64,000 nt of DNA, from the NCBI GenBank assembly GCA_963770375.1, contig CAVYPM010000014.1:1-64000 (forward strand), given 5' to 3'. The notes below the pieces were generated by a model, which worked only from the letters and a program-made list of their open reading frames with translations, was not told the origin of the DNA and did not search any database. The translations under genes and the position numbers were made by a program. Every line of letters begins with the position of its first letter. Within the stretch, counting starts at the first letter, position 1. This document shows, piece after piece, positions 35,504 through 44,779 of the stretch. Origin of the DNA: DASVBE01 sp963770375. GTDB lineage: Bacteria > Actinomycetota > Actinomycetes > Streptosporangiales > Streptosporangiaceae.

Positions 35504-36688
35504 CTAGTTCAGCGCCGGCAGCAGCGCCGCGAGCTGCTCCAGGCTGCCCAGGTCCCGGCCGGGCAGCAGCAGGTCGATGTGCGGCTCCGCGGCGAGCATG
35601 CCGACCGCCGCGGGCACCGTGCCCGGCTGCGCGCCGCGGTGCGGGTTCATCCACACCACCCGGTAGCTCAGCCGGGAGAGCCGCTGCATGGCCGCCGCGA
35701 GCGTGGCCGGATCGCCCCGGTCGAGCCCGTCGGAGCAGATCACGACGATCCCGCCGCGGGCCATGCCCCGCCGTCCCCACTCCCGGATGAAGGCGTCGAG
35801 GCAGTCCCCGATCCTGGTGCCGCCCTCCCAGTCAAACACGGCCCGGGCCGCGGCCTCCAGCGCCCGGTCCGGGCGCCGGTGATCGAGCGCCTTGCTGATC
35901 CGGGTCAGCCGGGTGCCGAAGCAGAACACCTCGACCCGGGCCGCGGCGCGCTTGGCCGAGTAGGCGAACTGCAGCAGCGCCCGGGAGTAGTCGGCCATCG
36001 ACCCGGACACGTCCAGGATGAGGATCAGCGGCCGCAGCCGGACCCGGCGCCGCCGCCAGTACAGCTGGCCGGGCTCGCCGTGCATGCGCAGCGACTCGCG
36101 GACGGTGCGGCGCAGGTCAGGCCGGGGGCCCGAGGACCCGCTTCGCCAGCGGCGGGTGCGCCGCCGCGGCGGGGTGAGCCGGAGCCTGGCCATGATCCGG
36201 CGCAGCGCGGCCAGCTCGTCCGGGGTGCAGTCGGTGAACCGCTTGCGGCGCAGCACCTCCGCGTCCGAGGCCATCAGGCCCAGCCGGGCCTCCTGCTGCT
36301 CTTCCTGGGCGTCGTCGCCGGGCGGCTCGGTGGCCGGGATGTCCAGCACGGCCTGGGCCTGCGCCACCGCCTGCGGGGTGAGGGCCAGCACGTCCGCGGC
36401 CGGGCCGGGGTCCGCGCCGAGGAAGTACCGGCGGAAGACGGCGTCGTACCGCGGGATCGCGTCCCGCCGGGTGACCAGCGTGACCCGGCCCGCCCAGTAC
36501 AGGTCGACCAGGTCCGAGGGGTCCAGCGCGGCCGCCGCGGTGGCGTAGGCGAGCACGTCGCCGGTCCCGGCCGGCAGCCCGGCCCGGCGCAGCTCCGCGC
36601 AGAAGCCGACGAGCACTGCGGTGAGCGGCGGCGGGCCTGCCCCCTGGGTGCCCGCTCCCTGTGTAACGGCCGCCGGCGGCTCAGCCAC
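35504..36688 (-). CDS. coxE: VWA-domain protein CoxE, module 2
   Basis: A 394-residue paralogue of the CoxE protein of module 1. The N-terminal CoxE-type helical domain (ELRRAGLPAGTGDVLAYA) is followed by a basic hinge (PPRRRTRRWRSG) and a C-terminal VWA domain with MIDAS motif LILILDVSGSMADYSRAL, GGTRIGDCLDAF and VVICSDGLDRGD. The start overlaps the end of coxD by eight bases. Presumed to work with that CoxD in maturing the module 2 enzyme. Confidence 0.88.
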   Translation of the reverse strand: MAEPPAAVTQGAGTQGAGPPPLTAVLVGFCAELRRAGLPAGTGDVLAYATAAAALDPSDLVDLYWAGRVTLVTRRDAIPRYDAVFRRYFLGADPGPAADVLALTPQAVAQAQAVLDIPATEPPGDDAQEEQQEARLGLMASDAEVLRRKRFTDCTPDELAALRRIMARLRLTPPRRRTRRWRSGSSGPRPDLRRTVRESLRMHGEPGQLYWRRRRVRLRPLILILDVSGSMADYSRALLQFAYSAKRAAARVEVFCFGTRLTRISKALDHRRPDRALEAAARAVFDWEGGTRIGDCLDAFIREWGRRGMARGGIVVICSDGLDRGDPATLAAAMQRLSRLSYRVVWMNPHRGAQPGTVPAAVGMLAAEPHIDLLLPGRDLGSLEQLAALLPALN

Positions 36689-37556
36689 CGGAGGTGATCT
36701 CCTCCAGGCTGTCCCTGACCACGTCCAGGTCGTCGCGTTCCTTGACCACCGCGCCCAGGGTGTCGGCGGCCATGTCCGGGGTCAGCTCGGTGGCGCCGAG
36801 GACGTCCAGGGTCCGGGCCCAGTCGATGGTCTCCGCCACGCCCGGCGGCTTGGCCAGGTCGAGCTCCCGGAGCCGGTTGACCGCGGCGACTACCTTGCGG
36901 GTCAGCGCCTCGGACACGCCGGGCGCCCGGGTCAGCACGATCTCGGTCTCGGTGTCCGGCGGCGGGTAGCCGATCCAGTGGTAGAGGCAGCGCCGTTTCA
37001 GCGCGTCGTGCAGTTCCCTGGTCCGGTTGGAGGTGAGCACCACCAGCGGCGGCCGCTCGGCCCGGATCGTGCCGACCTCGGGGATGCTGATCTGGAAGTC
37101 GGACAGCAGCTCGAGCAGGAACGCCTCGAACTCGTCGTCCGCCCGGTCCACCTCGTCGATCAGCAGCACCGCCCGGTCCCCGGCCCGGATCGCGGCCAGC
37201 AGCGGCCGCTCCAGCAGGAACCGGGGGCCGAACAGCTTCTCCACCGCCTGCTCGTCGGCGACCTGGCGCTCGGACAGCGCCCGGATGTGCAGCAGCTGCC
37301 GGGCGTAGTCCCATTCGTAGAGCGCCTGGCTGGTGTCGATGCCCTCGTAGCACTGCAGCCGGATGAGCTGACGGCCGAACACCGCGGCGAGCACCTTGGC
37401 GACCTCGGTCTTGCCCACGCCGACCTCGCCCTCGAGGAGCACCGGCCGGTCCAGCTCCAGCGCCACGTACAGGGCGGTGGACAGCCCGCGATCGGCCAGG
37501 TAACCGCCCTGGCGCAGGATCGCGGTCAGCTCGCCGACGGATGCCGGGCGGTCCAC
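36681..37556 (-). CDS. coxD: MoxR-type AAA ATPase CoxD, module 2
   Basis: A 291-residue AAA+ ATPase, similar throughout to the module 1 CoxD: Walker A EGEVGVGKTEVAKVL, Walker B AVLLIDEVDRADDEFEAF, sensor VLTSNRTRELHDALKRRCLYHWIGYPP and a C-terminal lid with DLAKPPGVAETIDWARTL. Unlike module 1, it lies opposite to the structural cox genes, forming a separate leftward coxD-coxE transcription unit. Confidence 0.9.
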   Translation of the reverse strand: MDRPASVGELTAILRQGGYLADRGLSTALYVALELDRPVLLEGEVGVGKTEVAKVLAAVFGRQLIRLQCYEGIDTSQALYEWDYARQLLHIRALSERQVADEQAVEKLFGPRFLLERPLLAAIRAGDRAVLLIDEVDRADDEFEAFLLELLSDFQISIPEVGTIRAERPPLVVLTSNRTRELHDALKRRCLYHWIGYPPPDTETEIVLTRAPGVSEALTRKVVAAVNRLRELDLAKPPGVAETIDWARTLDVLGATELTPDMAADTLGAVVKERDDLDVVRDSLEEITSGG

Positions 37557-37587
37557 GCCTCGCCCTCCTCGCCGCCGGCCGGCCCGG

Positions 37588-37863
37588 TCAGCGGGCCTCG
37601 GCGGAGGTCTCGCCGGAGGCGTCCTCCCGGCTGAAGACGAGGTCGGCCACGCTGCCGCGCAGCGAGCTCAGCTTGCCTTCCCGCTCCAGCCGGGACCGCC
37701 AGGCGCTGCGCAGGTTCTCGTCGTCGCCGGCCACCCCGAAGCCGACGCCGGCCATCCGCTTGCAGGCCTTCACGTCCCCGTCGTCCAGGTCCGTGGCGGA
37801 ATGGCCCTGCGCAGTCCACACCCCGCGGAGGACCTCAAGGGCATCGTCCGGCTGGCCAGTCAT
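37588..37863 (-). CDS. Small conserved hypothetical protein
   Basis: A 91-residue protein (MTGQPDDALEVLRGVWTAQGHSATDLDDGDVKACKRMAG...) without membrane segments or known motifs. The ATG at 37863 has a GAAAGG site; the longer open frame starts in sequence without a ribosome site. It may be the first gene of the leftward coxD-E unit, with a 31-bp gap to coxD. Confidence 0.6.
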   Translation of the reverse strand: MTGQPDDALEVLRGVWTAQGHSATDLDDGDVKACKRMAGVGFGVAGDDENLRSAWRSRLEREGKLSSLRGSVADLVFSREDASGETSAEAR

Positions 37864-38188
37864 CGGCACTACCTTTCGGGCACGGGTGCACGGCTCCCCT
37901 TCACGGTAGGCGCTGCGGCCGGTCACGGCGAGTTCCGATTAAGGAATCTCTTATCTGCGACGCTGCCGCGAACCGGATTCGGCGCTACCGTCTGACCCGG
38001 TCGGTGCGGGGAAACCGCCCGCGCCGGGGCGCGCGGCGCTGTGGCGAGGAGGCCTCCCCTAGCCCAGGCCGCCCGGCCGGGAGAGACTATGCATGCCAGG
38101 CGACGGGTCACGGCCCCCGCCTGGCTGACGATCGTTCGAGCGGGACGCGGCCTGGCGAGGCACCAGGCAAGCCCGAGGGGGTGCGCGG
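37864..38188. other. Intergenic region with divergent promoters
   Basis: 325 bp between a leftward gene and the rightward FHA-PrsW gene. It contains a relatively AT-rich dyad ATTAAGGAATCTCTTAT (37938-37954) near the leftward gene. The element CTCCCCTAGCCC (38054-38065) recurs at 40599-40610 before the second FHA-PrsW gene, so part of this upstream region was duplicated along with the gene. Confidence 0.5.
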
Positions 38189-40329
38189 ATGACCGGACCA
38201 CAGCCCGACCTGCTGGTGCAGGTGCTTCCGGACGGGGCCGAGCTGCGGTTCCGGCCCGGGCAGCAGGTGATGATCGGCCGGGACACGGACGCCCAGATAC
38301 TCGTGGTGCACCCGCGGGCCTCGCGGCGTCACGCGATGCTGGCCATGCAGCAGGCCGGCTGGGTGCTCACCGACCAGAGCTCGAACGGCACGTTCATCGA
38401 CGGCCGGCCGATCCACCAGATGACGATCTACAGCGCGGTCACGGTCCGGGTCGGTGACCCCGATCACGGTCAGGAGATCCGGCTGACCACCGCCCCGGCC
38501 GGAGCGGCCCCGCCCGCGCCGGCTCCCGGCGGCTATCAGGCCACCCACGCGGCCTCGCCGTCCCCGGGCGGTTTCGCCCCGGCCCCGGCCGCCCCGGCCC
38601 CGCCGGTGCCGGTCCCGCCGGTCCCGGTTCCCCCTGTGCCGGTTCCTGATGGCGGCTTCGCCGCGCCGCCGGTCCCGGGTTTCGCCGCCCCGCCCGGCCC
38701 TGACCTTGGCGCTCCGGCCAGGTTCGGCGCCGCCCCGCCGGCCGCTGAGCCCGGCACGCCGACCCCGGACGCGGGCCCGCCGCCGGCCCCGGCCTACAGC
38801 TCCCCGGTCCCCGGCTTCGGCGACCCGGTGCCCGTACCGGAGGCCAGCCCGCCGCCCGCGCCGGCCTACGGCGGGTCGCCCGTCCCCGGTTTCGGTGACC
38901 CGCCCGCGCCGGCCACGGCGGGTCGCCCGTCCCCGGCTTCGGTGACCCACCCGGGGCCGGATCGCCGCCGGCCGCGGACTACGGCACCCCGCCGGCCGCC
39001 GACTACGGCACACCGCCCGCGCCGGCCTACGGCGGGTCGCCCGTCCCCGGTTTCGGTGACCCGCCCGGGGGCGCGCACCCGGCGCCGCCCGCGGCGGACT
39101 ACGGCACACCGCCCGGACCGGGCACCGCGTACCAGCCAGCCCAGCCGGGCCAGCCGCCCGGCTACCCGCCCGCTCCGGGCGCCGGGTATCAGCCGGGCCA
39201 GGGTCCTGGATACCCGCCCGGGCCGGGCGCCGGCCACCCGGGCGCGCAGCCCGCGGGCTGGCCGCCCGGCCAGGGCCCATACCCGCCGGGAGCCGGAGCC
39301 CCGCCGGGGGCCGGGGCCCCGCCCGCCCAGGGTCAGGGCGGCCGCCGGGCCCACCGCGAGCCGCAGATCGCCGAGCTCGCGTCCATGCTGCACATCCTGA
39401 TCCCGGTGCGCAGCTGGCTGCACAACCCGGGCTGGAAGCAGGGCTGGCGGCTGCTGGTGATCGCCTACGGCCTGCTGCCCAGCGTGTTCTTCGTGCTGTT
39501 CCTGCACAGCACGAACCTGACCACGCCGGGCTGGGCGTACAGCCTGTACGTGGCCCCGCTGTGGGCCATCGTGTTCTACTTCCTGATCCGCCCGGGCCCG
39601 ATCACCAAGCAGGTCATCGGCGTCGGGGCGGCGATCGTCGTGGGCACCCTGGCGCTCACCCCGATCCTGACGATCCCGTGGGAAAAGGCGCTGGACAAGA
39701 CGGCCAGCACGAAGCAGCTGCTGCCGTGGATCTACGGCGTGGGCTACGCCGAGGAGATCACCAAGGCGCTGCCGGTCCTGGTGGCCGCGCTGGTCCTGCT
39801 CCGGTTCCGCAAGGAGAAGCTCGACGTCCGGATGTGGATGTTCCTCGGCTGTATCGCCGGCCTGGCCTTCGGCGTCGCCGAGTCGGTCAAGTACGTCGCG
39901 CTGTACCTGCGCGCGGGTGAGCAGGGCGGCGCGAGCGTGCCGGTGGTGCTGGCCTTCTCGCTCCGGGTCTTCCTCGACGGCTTCCAGCACGCGGTGTGGG
40001 CAGGCATCTCCGGCTTCTTCATCGGCATGGGCGTGAACTACCGGCGGCGGCGGGTCCTGCTGATCGCCATCGGCATCTCGATCCCGGCCGTGCTGCACGG
40101 CCTGAACGACTGGGCCACCTCGTTCTCGAACCAGTGGCTGTGGATCGGGATGGGCGCGTTGTCGCTGGTCCTGTTCCTCGGCTACACGATGTCGGCCGCG
40201 GCCATCGAGCGGGACGTCAGGAAGTCGCCGATCTTCCGTGGCGAGTCGATGCTGATGGACCGGCCGTCGATCCTGGGCGATATCCCGCGCCCCAGCGCGG
40301 AACCCGGGCCCAGCGCCCGGCCGGGCTAA
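38189..40329 (+). pseudogene. FHA-PrsW membrane protease 1, one frameshift
   Basis: N-terminal FHA domain (residues ~1-95; IGRDTDAQILV, RRHAML, SSNGTFIDG), a Pro/Gly/Ala-rich linker of ~300 residues with repeats of the type YGGSPVPGFGDPP, then a PrsW-type membrane protease of ~8 helices. Protease motifs are intact: EExxK in YAEEITK, FxxxE in FGVAE and HxxxD in HGLND. One base is missing near 38914 in the repeat-rich linker (expected GCCTACGG, seen GCCACGG), splitting the frame. Corrected length is ~713 residues. The FHA domain should bind phospho-threonine proteins, linking Ser/Thr kinase signalling to intramembrane proteolysis. Confidence 0.85.
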
Positions 40330-40475
40330 GGACCGGGCGGGTCGCCGGAGGACTGCCCAGCTTCGGGCCGGTCCAGGTAGCTCCGGTCGCCATTGGCCCG
40401 GGCCCGGAACCCCGCGGCGTCGAGGAACACCGTGGGGTGGCCCGGGCGTGTGCCCGTCGTGCTCGGCCCGCGGCC
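40326..40475 (-). pseudogene. Decayed C-terminal part of a metallo-beta-lactamase-fold gene
   Basis: On the minus strand the sequence reads DAAGFRARANGDRSYLDR..EAG, matching DGAGFRARVDADRRYLDQLAAG of the intact gene at 43375-44154. A shorter match to its GHAPGHA region lies upstream near 40445-40475. The intervening part is deleted and no metal site remains, so it is a relic of a duplicated gene. Confidence 0.7.
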
Positions 40476-40500
40476 AGCGGTAACCCACGTCCCCGCACGC

Positions 40501-40581
40501 CGCAGCAAGGTGGCCACGGCCGGCCTGCGGGAGGTCGCCGCCTCACTCGGGCACACCAGCGTGGCCACTGATGTCCAGCGG
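40501..40581 (+). pseudogene. Decayed N-terminal part of a DUF1697 gene
   Basis: The frame reads RSKVATAGLREVAASLGHTS, then VATDVQR. It matches RNKVAMADLREIATSLGHTG, then VATYIQS, of the intact DUF1697 gene at 44218-44775. The start and about 150 C-terminal residues are missing. It lies divergently next to the beta-lactamase-fold relic in the same arrangement as the intact pair. Confidence 0.75.
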
Positions 40582-40731
40582 CTCCTCGGTGGGGAGGGCT
40601 CCCCTAGCCCGTACCGCCCGGCCAGATGACACTGAGCCTGCCAGGCACCCGGCCAGTCCCGCCCGGCTGATGACTATTCCTACCGGGTCCGGCCTGACGA
40701 TGTCACCGGCAAACCACAAGGAGCTGCGCGG

Positions 40732-42600
40732 ATGACCATACCGCGGGCCGATCTGCTGGTGCAGGTCCTGCCAGACGGCGCTGAGATGCGGTTCCAGCCG
40801 GGCCAGCAGGTGCTGATCGGCCGCGACACGGATGTCCAGGTGCTCGTGGCCCATCCGCGGGCCTCGCGCCATCACGCCTCGCTGACTTATCAGCAGGCCG
40901 GCTGGGTGCTGACCGACCAGAGCTCGAACGGCACGTTCGTCGACGGCCGGCCCATCCACCAGCTGACCCTCCACGGCCCGGTCGCAATCCGGGTCGGTGA
41001 CCCCGAGGACGGCACGGGGATCCGGCTGGCCACGGCCATCGCCGGAACGGTGCCGCCCGCACCGGACCCCGGCGGTTACCAGGCCGTGCAGGCCATCTCG
41101 CCGTCCCCGGCCGGCTTCGCCCCCGCCCCGCCGGTGCCGGTCCCGCTGGCCCCGGCCCCGGCCGCGGGCTTCGCCGCGCAGCCCGCCCCCGGCTTCGCTG
41201 GCCCGCCTGTTCCTGGCCCGCCTGTTCCTGACCTGGGTGCCCCGGCCGGGTTCATCGCGAACGGGGCGGCCCCTGAGCCGGGAACACCGGCCCCGGCCCA
41301 GGGTTCCCCGGTCCCCGGGTTCGGTGACCCGCCGCCCGCGCCGGACCCTGGCCTCCTGCCCGGGCTGGGCTACGGCGGCTCGCCCGCCCCCGGTCCCGGC
41401 GATCCGGCCGCGCCCGCTGCCCAGCCTGTCCTGGATCACGCCACCCCGCCGGCGCAAGGAACGCCGCCCGCCGCGGGCTATGGCACCCCACCCGGTCACA
41501 GCACCGCGCTCCTGCCTCCCCAGCCGGGCGCTTACCCGCCGGGCGCCGCCACTCCGCCGGGTCCGGGTAAGGCCAAAGGACGCGGCCGCGGCGGTTCCGA
41601 TCACCGCGAGCCGCGGGTGGCCGCGCTGGCGTCCTCGCTGCACATCCTGGTCCCGCTGCGCAGCTGGCTGAGCAACCCGGGCTGGACCCAGGGGCTCCGG
41701 CTGCTGGTGATCTTTTACGGCCTGCTGCCCAGCGTTTTCATCGTGATGTTCGTGAATACCAGCAACCTCACCACGCCGGGCTGGGCCTACAGCCTGTACC
41801 TGGCGCCGCTGTGGGCCATGGTGTTCTACCACCTGATCCGCCCGGGCAAGATCACCAAGACGGTGATCGTCCTCGCGCTGGCGAACATCATCGGGACCCT
41901 GGCGCTCACCCAGCTGCTGACGCTTCCCTGGGAAACTCACCTCTTCCCGAACTCCAGCACCAGGCAGGTGCTGCCCTGGATCTACGGCGTCGGCTACGCC
42001 GAGGAAATCACCAAAGCCCTGCCGGTGCTGGTGACCGCGCTGATCGTGCTCTATGTCCTCAAGGAGAAGCTGGACGTCCGGATGTGGATGTTCCTCGGCT
42101 GCATCGCCGGCCTGACCTTCGGCGTCGCCGAGTCGGTCAAGTACGTCGAGCTGTTCCTGCACATAGACCAGGAACACCGGGGCGCGGGCGTGATCGTGGT
42201 GCTGGGATTCGCCGCCCGGGTCTTCGGGGACGGCTTCCAGCACGCGGTGTGGGCCGGCATCTCCGGCTTCTTCATCGGCATGGGCGTGAACTACAAGCGG
42301 CAGCGGATCCTGCTGATCGCCATCGGCGTCTCGATCCCGTCCGTACTGCACGGCCTGAGCGACTGGAGCACGCAGCTGTCCACCCAGTGGTACTGGATCG
42401 GGTTCCTCGCGCTGTCGCTGGCCCTGTTCCTCGGCTACTCGATGTCCGCCTCGGCCATCGAGCGGCAGGTCAGGAAGACGCCGATCTTCCGCGGCGAGTC
42501 GATGCTGATGGACCAGCCCTCGGGCTTCAGCGAGGTTCCGGCCCCCAGCCTCGCCCCCCGCGCTGACCCCGAACCTGGCGTCAGCGTCCGGCCGGGGTAA
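40732..42600 (+). CDS. FHA-PrsW membrane protease 2
   Basis: An intact 622-residue protein with the same build as the upstream paralogue. FHA domain: IGRDTDVQVLVAHPRASRHH and SSNGTFVDG (residues ~28-75). Pro-rich linker: ~105-285. Membrane protease: residues ~300-600. Motifs: EExxK at ~424-428 (YAEEITKAL), FxxxE at ~463-467 and HxxxD at ~540-544. The short cytosolic tail resembles that of copy 1 (IFRGESMLMD). A CAAGGAG site precedes the ATG. PrsW-type proteases cleave anti-sigma factors or other membrane proteins; the substrate here is unknown. Confidence 0.9.
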   Translation: MTIPRADLLVQVLPDGAEMRFQPGQQVLIGRDTDVQVLVAHPRASRHHASLTYQQAGWVLTDQSSNGTFVDGRPIHQLTLHGPVAIRVGDPEDGTGIRLATAIAGTVPPAPDPGGYQAVQAISPSPAGFAPAPPVPVPLAPAPAAGFAAQPAPGFAGPPVPGPPVPDLGAPAGFIANGAAPEPGTPAPAQGSPVPGFGDPPPAPDPGLLPGLGYGGSPAPGPGDPAAPAAQPVLDHATPPAQGTPPAAGYGTPPGHSTALLPPQPGAYPPGAATPPGPGKAKGRGRGGSDHREPRVAALASSLHILVPLRSWLSNPGWTQGLRLLVIFYGLLPSVFIVMFVNTSNLTTPGWAYSLYLAPLWAMVFYHLIRPGKITKTVIVLALANIIGTLALTQLLTLPWETHLFPNSSTRQVLPWIYGVGYAEEITKALPVLVTALIVLYVLKEKLDVRMWMFLGCIAGLTFGVAESVKYVELFLHIDQEHRGAGVIVVLGFAARVFGDGFQHAVWAGISGFFIGMGVNYKRQRILLIAIGVSIPSVLHGLSDWSTQLSTQWYWIGFLALSLALFLGYSMSASAIERQVRKTPIFRGESMLMDQPSGFSEVPAPSLAPRADPEPGVSVRPG

Positions 42601-42628
42601 GCCCGGCCGGGCTGACCCCGGCGGCCGG

Positions 42629-43369
42629 TCAGGCGTGCTGCATCCACAGGTTGGTCTCGGCGTACCGGCCCCGGTCGGCCTCGCGGTCGATGCTGACCAG
42701 GTCCAGCGCGTCCGGCACGACGTAGTCGCCGGTGTCAGGGAAGGCCATCGCGGTCCACTGCTCCCACTCGGCGACCGTGCCGGAGATGATCATCGAGCGC
42801 GGGGCGGGGGCCAGGATCGCCGCGCCCAGCCGCTGGTGGGTGCGGATCCACGGGTCGATGTGCTGGCCGTCCGCGCGTGACCAGCGGGCGAAGGCGGCCA
42901 TCGGGGTGAGCGGGTAGCGGCTCTTCAGCGCCGGCCTGACCGGGGCGATCACGTGCCCGAGCCCGGCGGCCGCGGCCCGCTCCCGCAGCGCGGTCAGCGT
43001 GCGCCCGGCCAGCCCGGCGCCCTGGCGGTCGGCCCGCACGGCGGCGGCCATGATGCACAGGGTGTCGGCCGGGATGTCCCGTTCGTACCCGTCCACCGCG
43101 CGGACCAGCGCCCCGTCGTAACCGTCCGGCGGCAGCCCGGGAACGGTCCCGTCCCAGGCCAGCGGCACGCCCCAGCCCCCGGCCACGACCTGGCCGGCGT
43201 CCAGGACCATGACGTCGAACGACGGGAAGTAGTCCTCCACCCGGCCGATGTACTCGGCGGACACCGGGTCGTGGAAGATGAACTCCGGCCAGCCGGGGCG
43301 GAACGCGGCCGCGGCCTCGTCGTCCAGGTCGTGCCGCTCCGAAGTGGTCACCACGGTCAGGTCCGGCAT
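42629..43369 (-). CDS. GNAT-family N-acetyltransferase
   Basis: A 246-residue GNAT-like protein. The acetyl-CoA loop is IMAAAVRADRQGAGLAGRTLTALRERA (Q-x-x-G-x-A/G motif, residues ~136-162). The N-terminal half supplies the substrate fold (AFRPGWPEFIFHDPVSAEYI). Start at 43369 (MPDLTVVTTSERH). Converges with FHA-PrsW 2 and follows the beta-lactamase-fold gene by five bases on the same strand. Substrate unknown. Confidence 0.78.
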   Translation of the reverse strand: MPDLTVVTTSERHDLDDEAAAAFRPGWPEFIFHDPVSAEYIGRVEDYFPSFDVMVLDAGQVVAGGWGVPLAWDGTVPGLPPDGYDGALVRAVDGYERDIPADTLCIMAAAVRADRQGAGLAGRTLTALRERAAAAGLGHVIAPVRPALKSRYPLTPMAAFARWSRADGQHIDPWIRTHQRLGAAILAPAPRSMIISGTVAEWEQWTAMAFPDTGDYVVPDALDLVSIDREADRGRYAETNLWMQHA

Positions 43370-43374
43370 GGCGG

Positions 43375-44154
43375 TCAGCCCCGTCCCGAGCGGACGTACT
43401 CGGACTGCTGCACGTGGTGGTCGGCGAGCCAGCCGGGCCGGGCCCGTGGGTCGTCGAAGGGCTGGCCCGCTGCGAGCTGGTCCAGGTAACGGCGGTCGGC
43501 GTCGACCCGGGCCCGGAAGCCCGCCCCGTCGGTGACCTGGCCATGTCCCGGGACCAGCCAGCGCACATCCCGTATCCCGGCCAGTTTGTCGAGACCCGCG
43601 CGGTAGTCCGCGAACGCGTTGTCCAGCTGCGTATCCAGCAGCGGGATCTCCAGGTCGGACAGCATGTCCCCGGCCACCAGCACCCCGGTGTGCGGGAAGA
43701 ACACCGCCGCGTGCCCGGGCGCGTGCCCGTTGTGCACCACGAGCTGCGCTTCCGGCCCGTCCCACGGGATCAGCTCGGTCCCTTCGGGCAGCGCAGTCAG
43801 GCGGCCGAACAGGTCCCAGTCGTAGTCGGCTGTATGGTTGCGCGCTGACTCGGCCAGGTCGCTGCGCTCTGCCTCCGCGGCCGCCGCCGAAGCCGCCGCG
43901 GCATACCGGGGCACGTCGCCGAGCTCCCGGCTCCACAGCACGTGGTCCCAGTGCGGGTGGGTGGCGAAGCCGGCCCGCGGGCCCAGCCCGGCCCCGGCCA
44001 GCTCGGCGGCCAGCCCCGCCAGGTCGGCGGGGGTCAGGGCCGGGTCGATGAGCAGGCTGCCCCCGCCGGGGTGGGCGACCGCCGTGCTCGAGGTGGTCAG
44101 TTCCTTTTCTGTGGCCACCAGTACCCCGGGCGTAAGTTCGCGAAATCGCTGCAT
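43375..44154 (-). CDS. Metallo-beta-lactamase-fold hydrolase
   Basis: A 259-residue MBL-fold protein with the zinc motif H-x-H-x-D-H in THPHWDH (~residue 92-98), later histidines in NGHAPGHAAVF and the acid in VLVAGDMLSD, and VPGHGQV. Start at 44154 (MQRFRELTPGVLVA). Divergent from the DUF1697 gene by 63 bp. A decayed copy of this pair lies between the two FHA-PrsW genes. Confidence 0.85.
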   Translation of the reverse strand: MQRFRELTPGVLVATEKELTTSSTAVAHPGGGSLLIDPALTPADLAGLAAELAGAGLGPRAGFATHPHWDHVLWSRELGDVPRYAAAASAAAAEAERSDLAESARNHTADYDWDLFGRLTALPEGTELIPWDGPEAQLVVHNGHAPGHAAVFFPHTGVLVAGDMLSDLEIPLLDTQLDNAFADYRAGLDKLAGIRDVRWLVPGHGQVTDGAGFRARVDADRRYLDQLAAGQPFDDPRARPGWLADHHVQQSEYVRSGRG

Positions 44155-44217
44155 GCTGACCTTCCTACCGCCCTGCGCATCCCGCGAGCCAGCCGGTATC
44201 CCGTTAGGGTCGGCTGC

Positions 44218-44775
44218 ATGCCGAGGTATCTGGCCCTGCTGCGCGGTATCAACGTGGGCGGGCGCAACAAGGTGGCGATGGCTGACCTGCGGGAGATTGC
44301 CACCTCGCTCGGGCACACCGGGGTGGCCACCTACATCCAGAGCGGCAACCTCGTGTTCACCAGCCCGGAGGCCGGGACGGCGGCCCTGGCCGACGCGCTG
44401 CAGCAGGAGATCGCCAGCCGGCTGGCGGTCAAGCCCGCCGTGGTCGTGCTGTCCGCCGCCGAACTGGGCCAGGCCATCGCGGCCAACCCGTTCCCCGATG
44501 AGCCCAACCCGAAGATGGTGCACGCGGTGTTCCGGCGGGACGACTACACCGCCGGCGACCTGGCCGCGATCGAGACGGCGAAGCAGCGCGCCGGTGACAA
44601 GCTCGGCCGGGACGAGGCGGTCGTCGCCGGCCGGACCCTGTACCTGCACACCCCGGACGGGTTCGGCCGCAGCGAGCTGGCCGCCCAGCTGTCCCGGCCG
44701 ATCGCCCAGGTGTCCGGCACGGCCCGCAACTGGGCCACGGTGACCAAGCTGATGGGCATGCTGGAGGAGGGCTAG
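44218..44775 (+). CDS. DUF1697 family protein
   Basis: A 185-residue protein of the DUF1697 family: MPRYLALLRGINVGGRNKVAM, LGHTGVATYIQSGNLVF, and the tail FGRSELAAQLSR...TARNWATVTKL. Complete length for the family. Converges with the FtsX-like permease gene. Function of the family is unknown. Confidence 0.9.
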   Translation: MPRYLALLRGINVGGRNKVAMADLREIATSLGHTGVATYIQSGNLVFTSPEAGTAALADALQQEIASRLAVKPAVVVLSAAELGQAIAANPFPDEPNPKMVHAVFRRDDYTAGDLAAIETAKQRAGDKLGRDEAVVAGRTLYLHTPDGFGRSELAAQLSRPIAQVSGTARNWATVTKLMGMLEEG

Positions 44776-44779
44776 CCCG

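Noticed and set aside
38600..39330. CRISPR-like or minisatellite array in the FHA-PrsW 1 linker
   Set aside because: The repeats are irregular Pro/Gly codon repeats inside a coding linker, without constant spacers.
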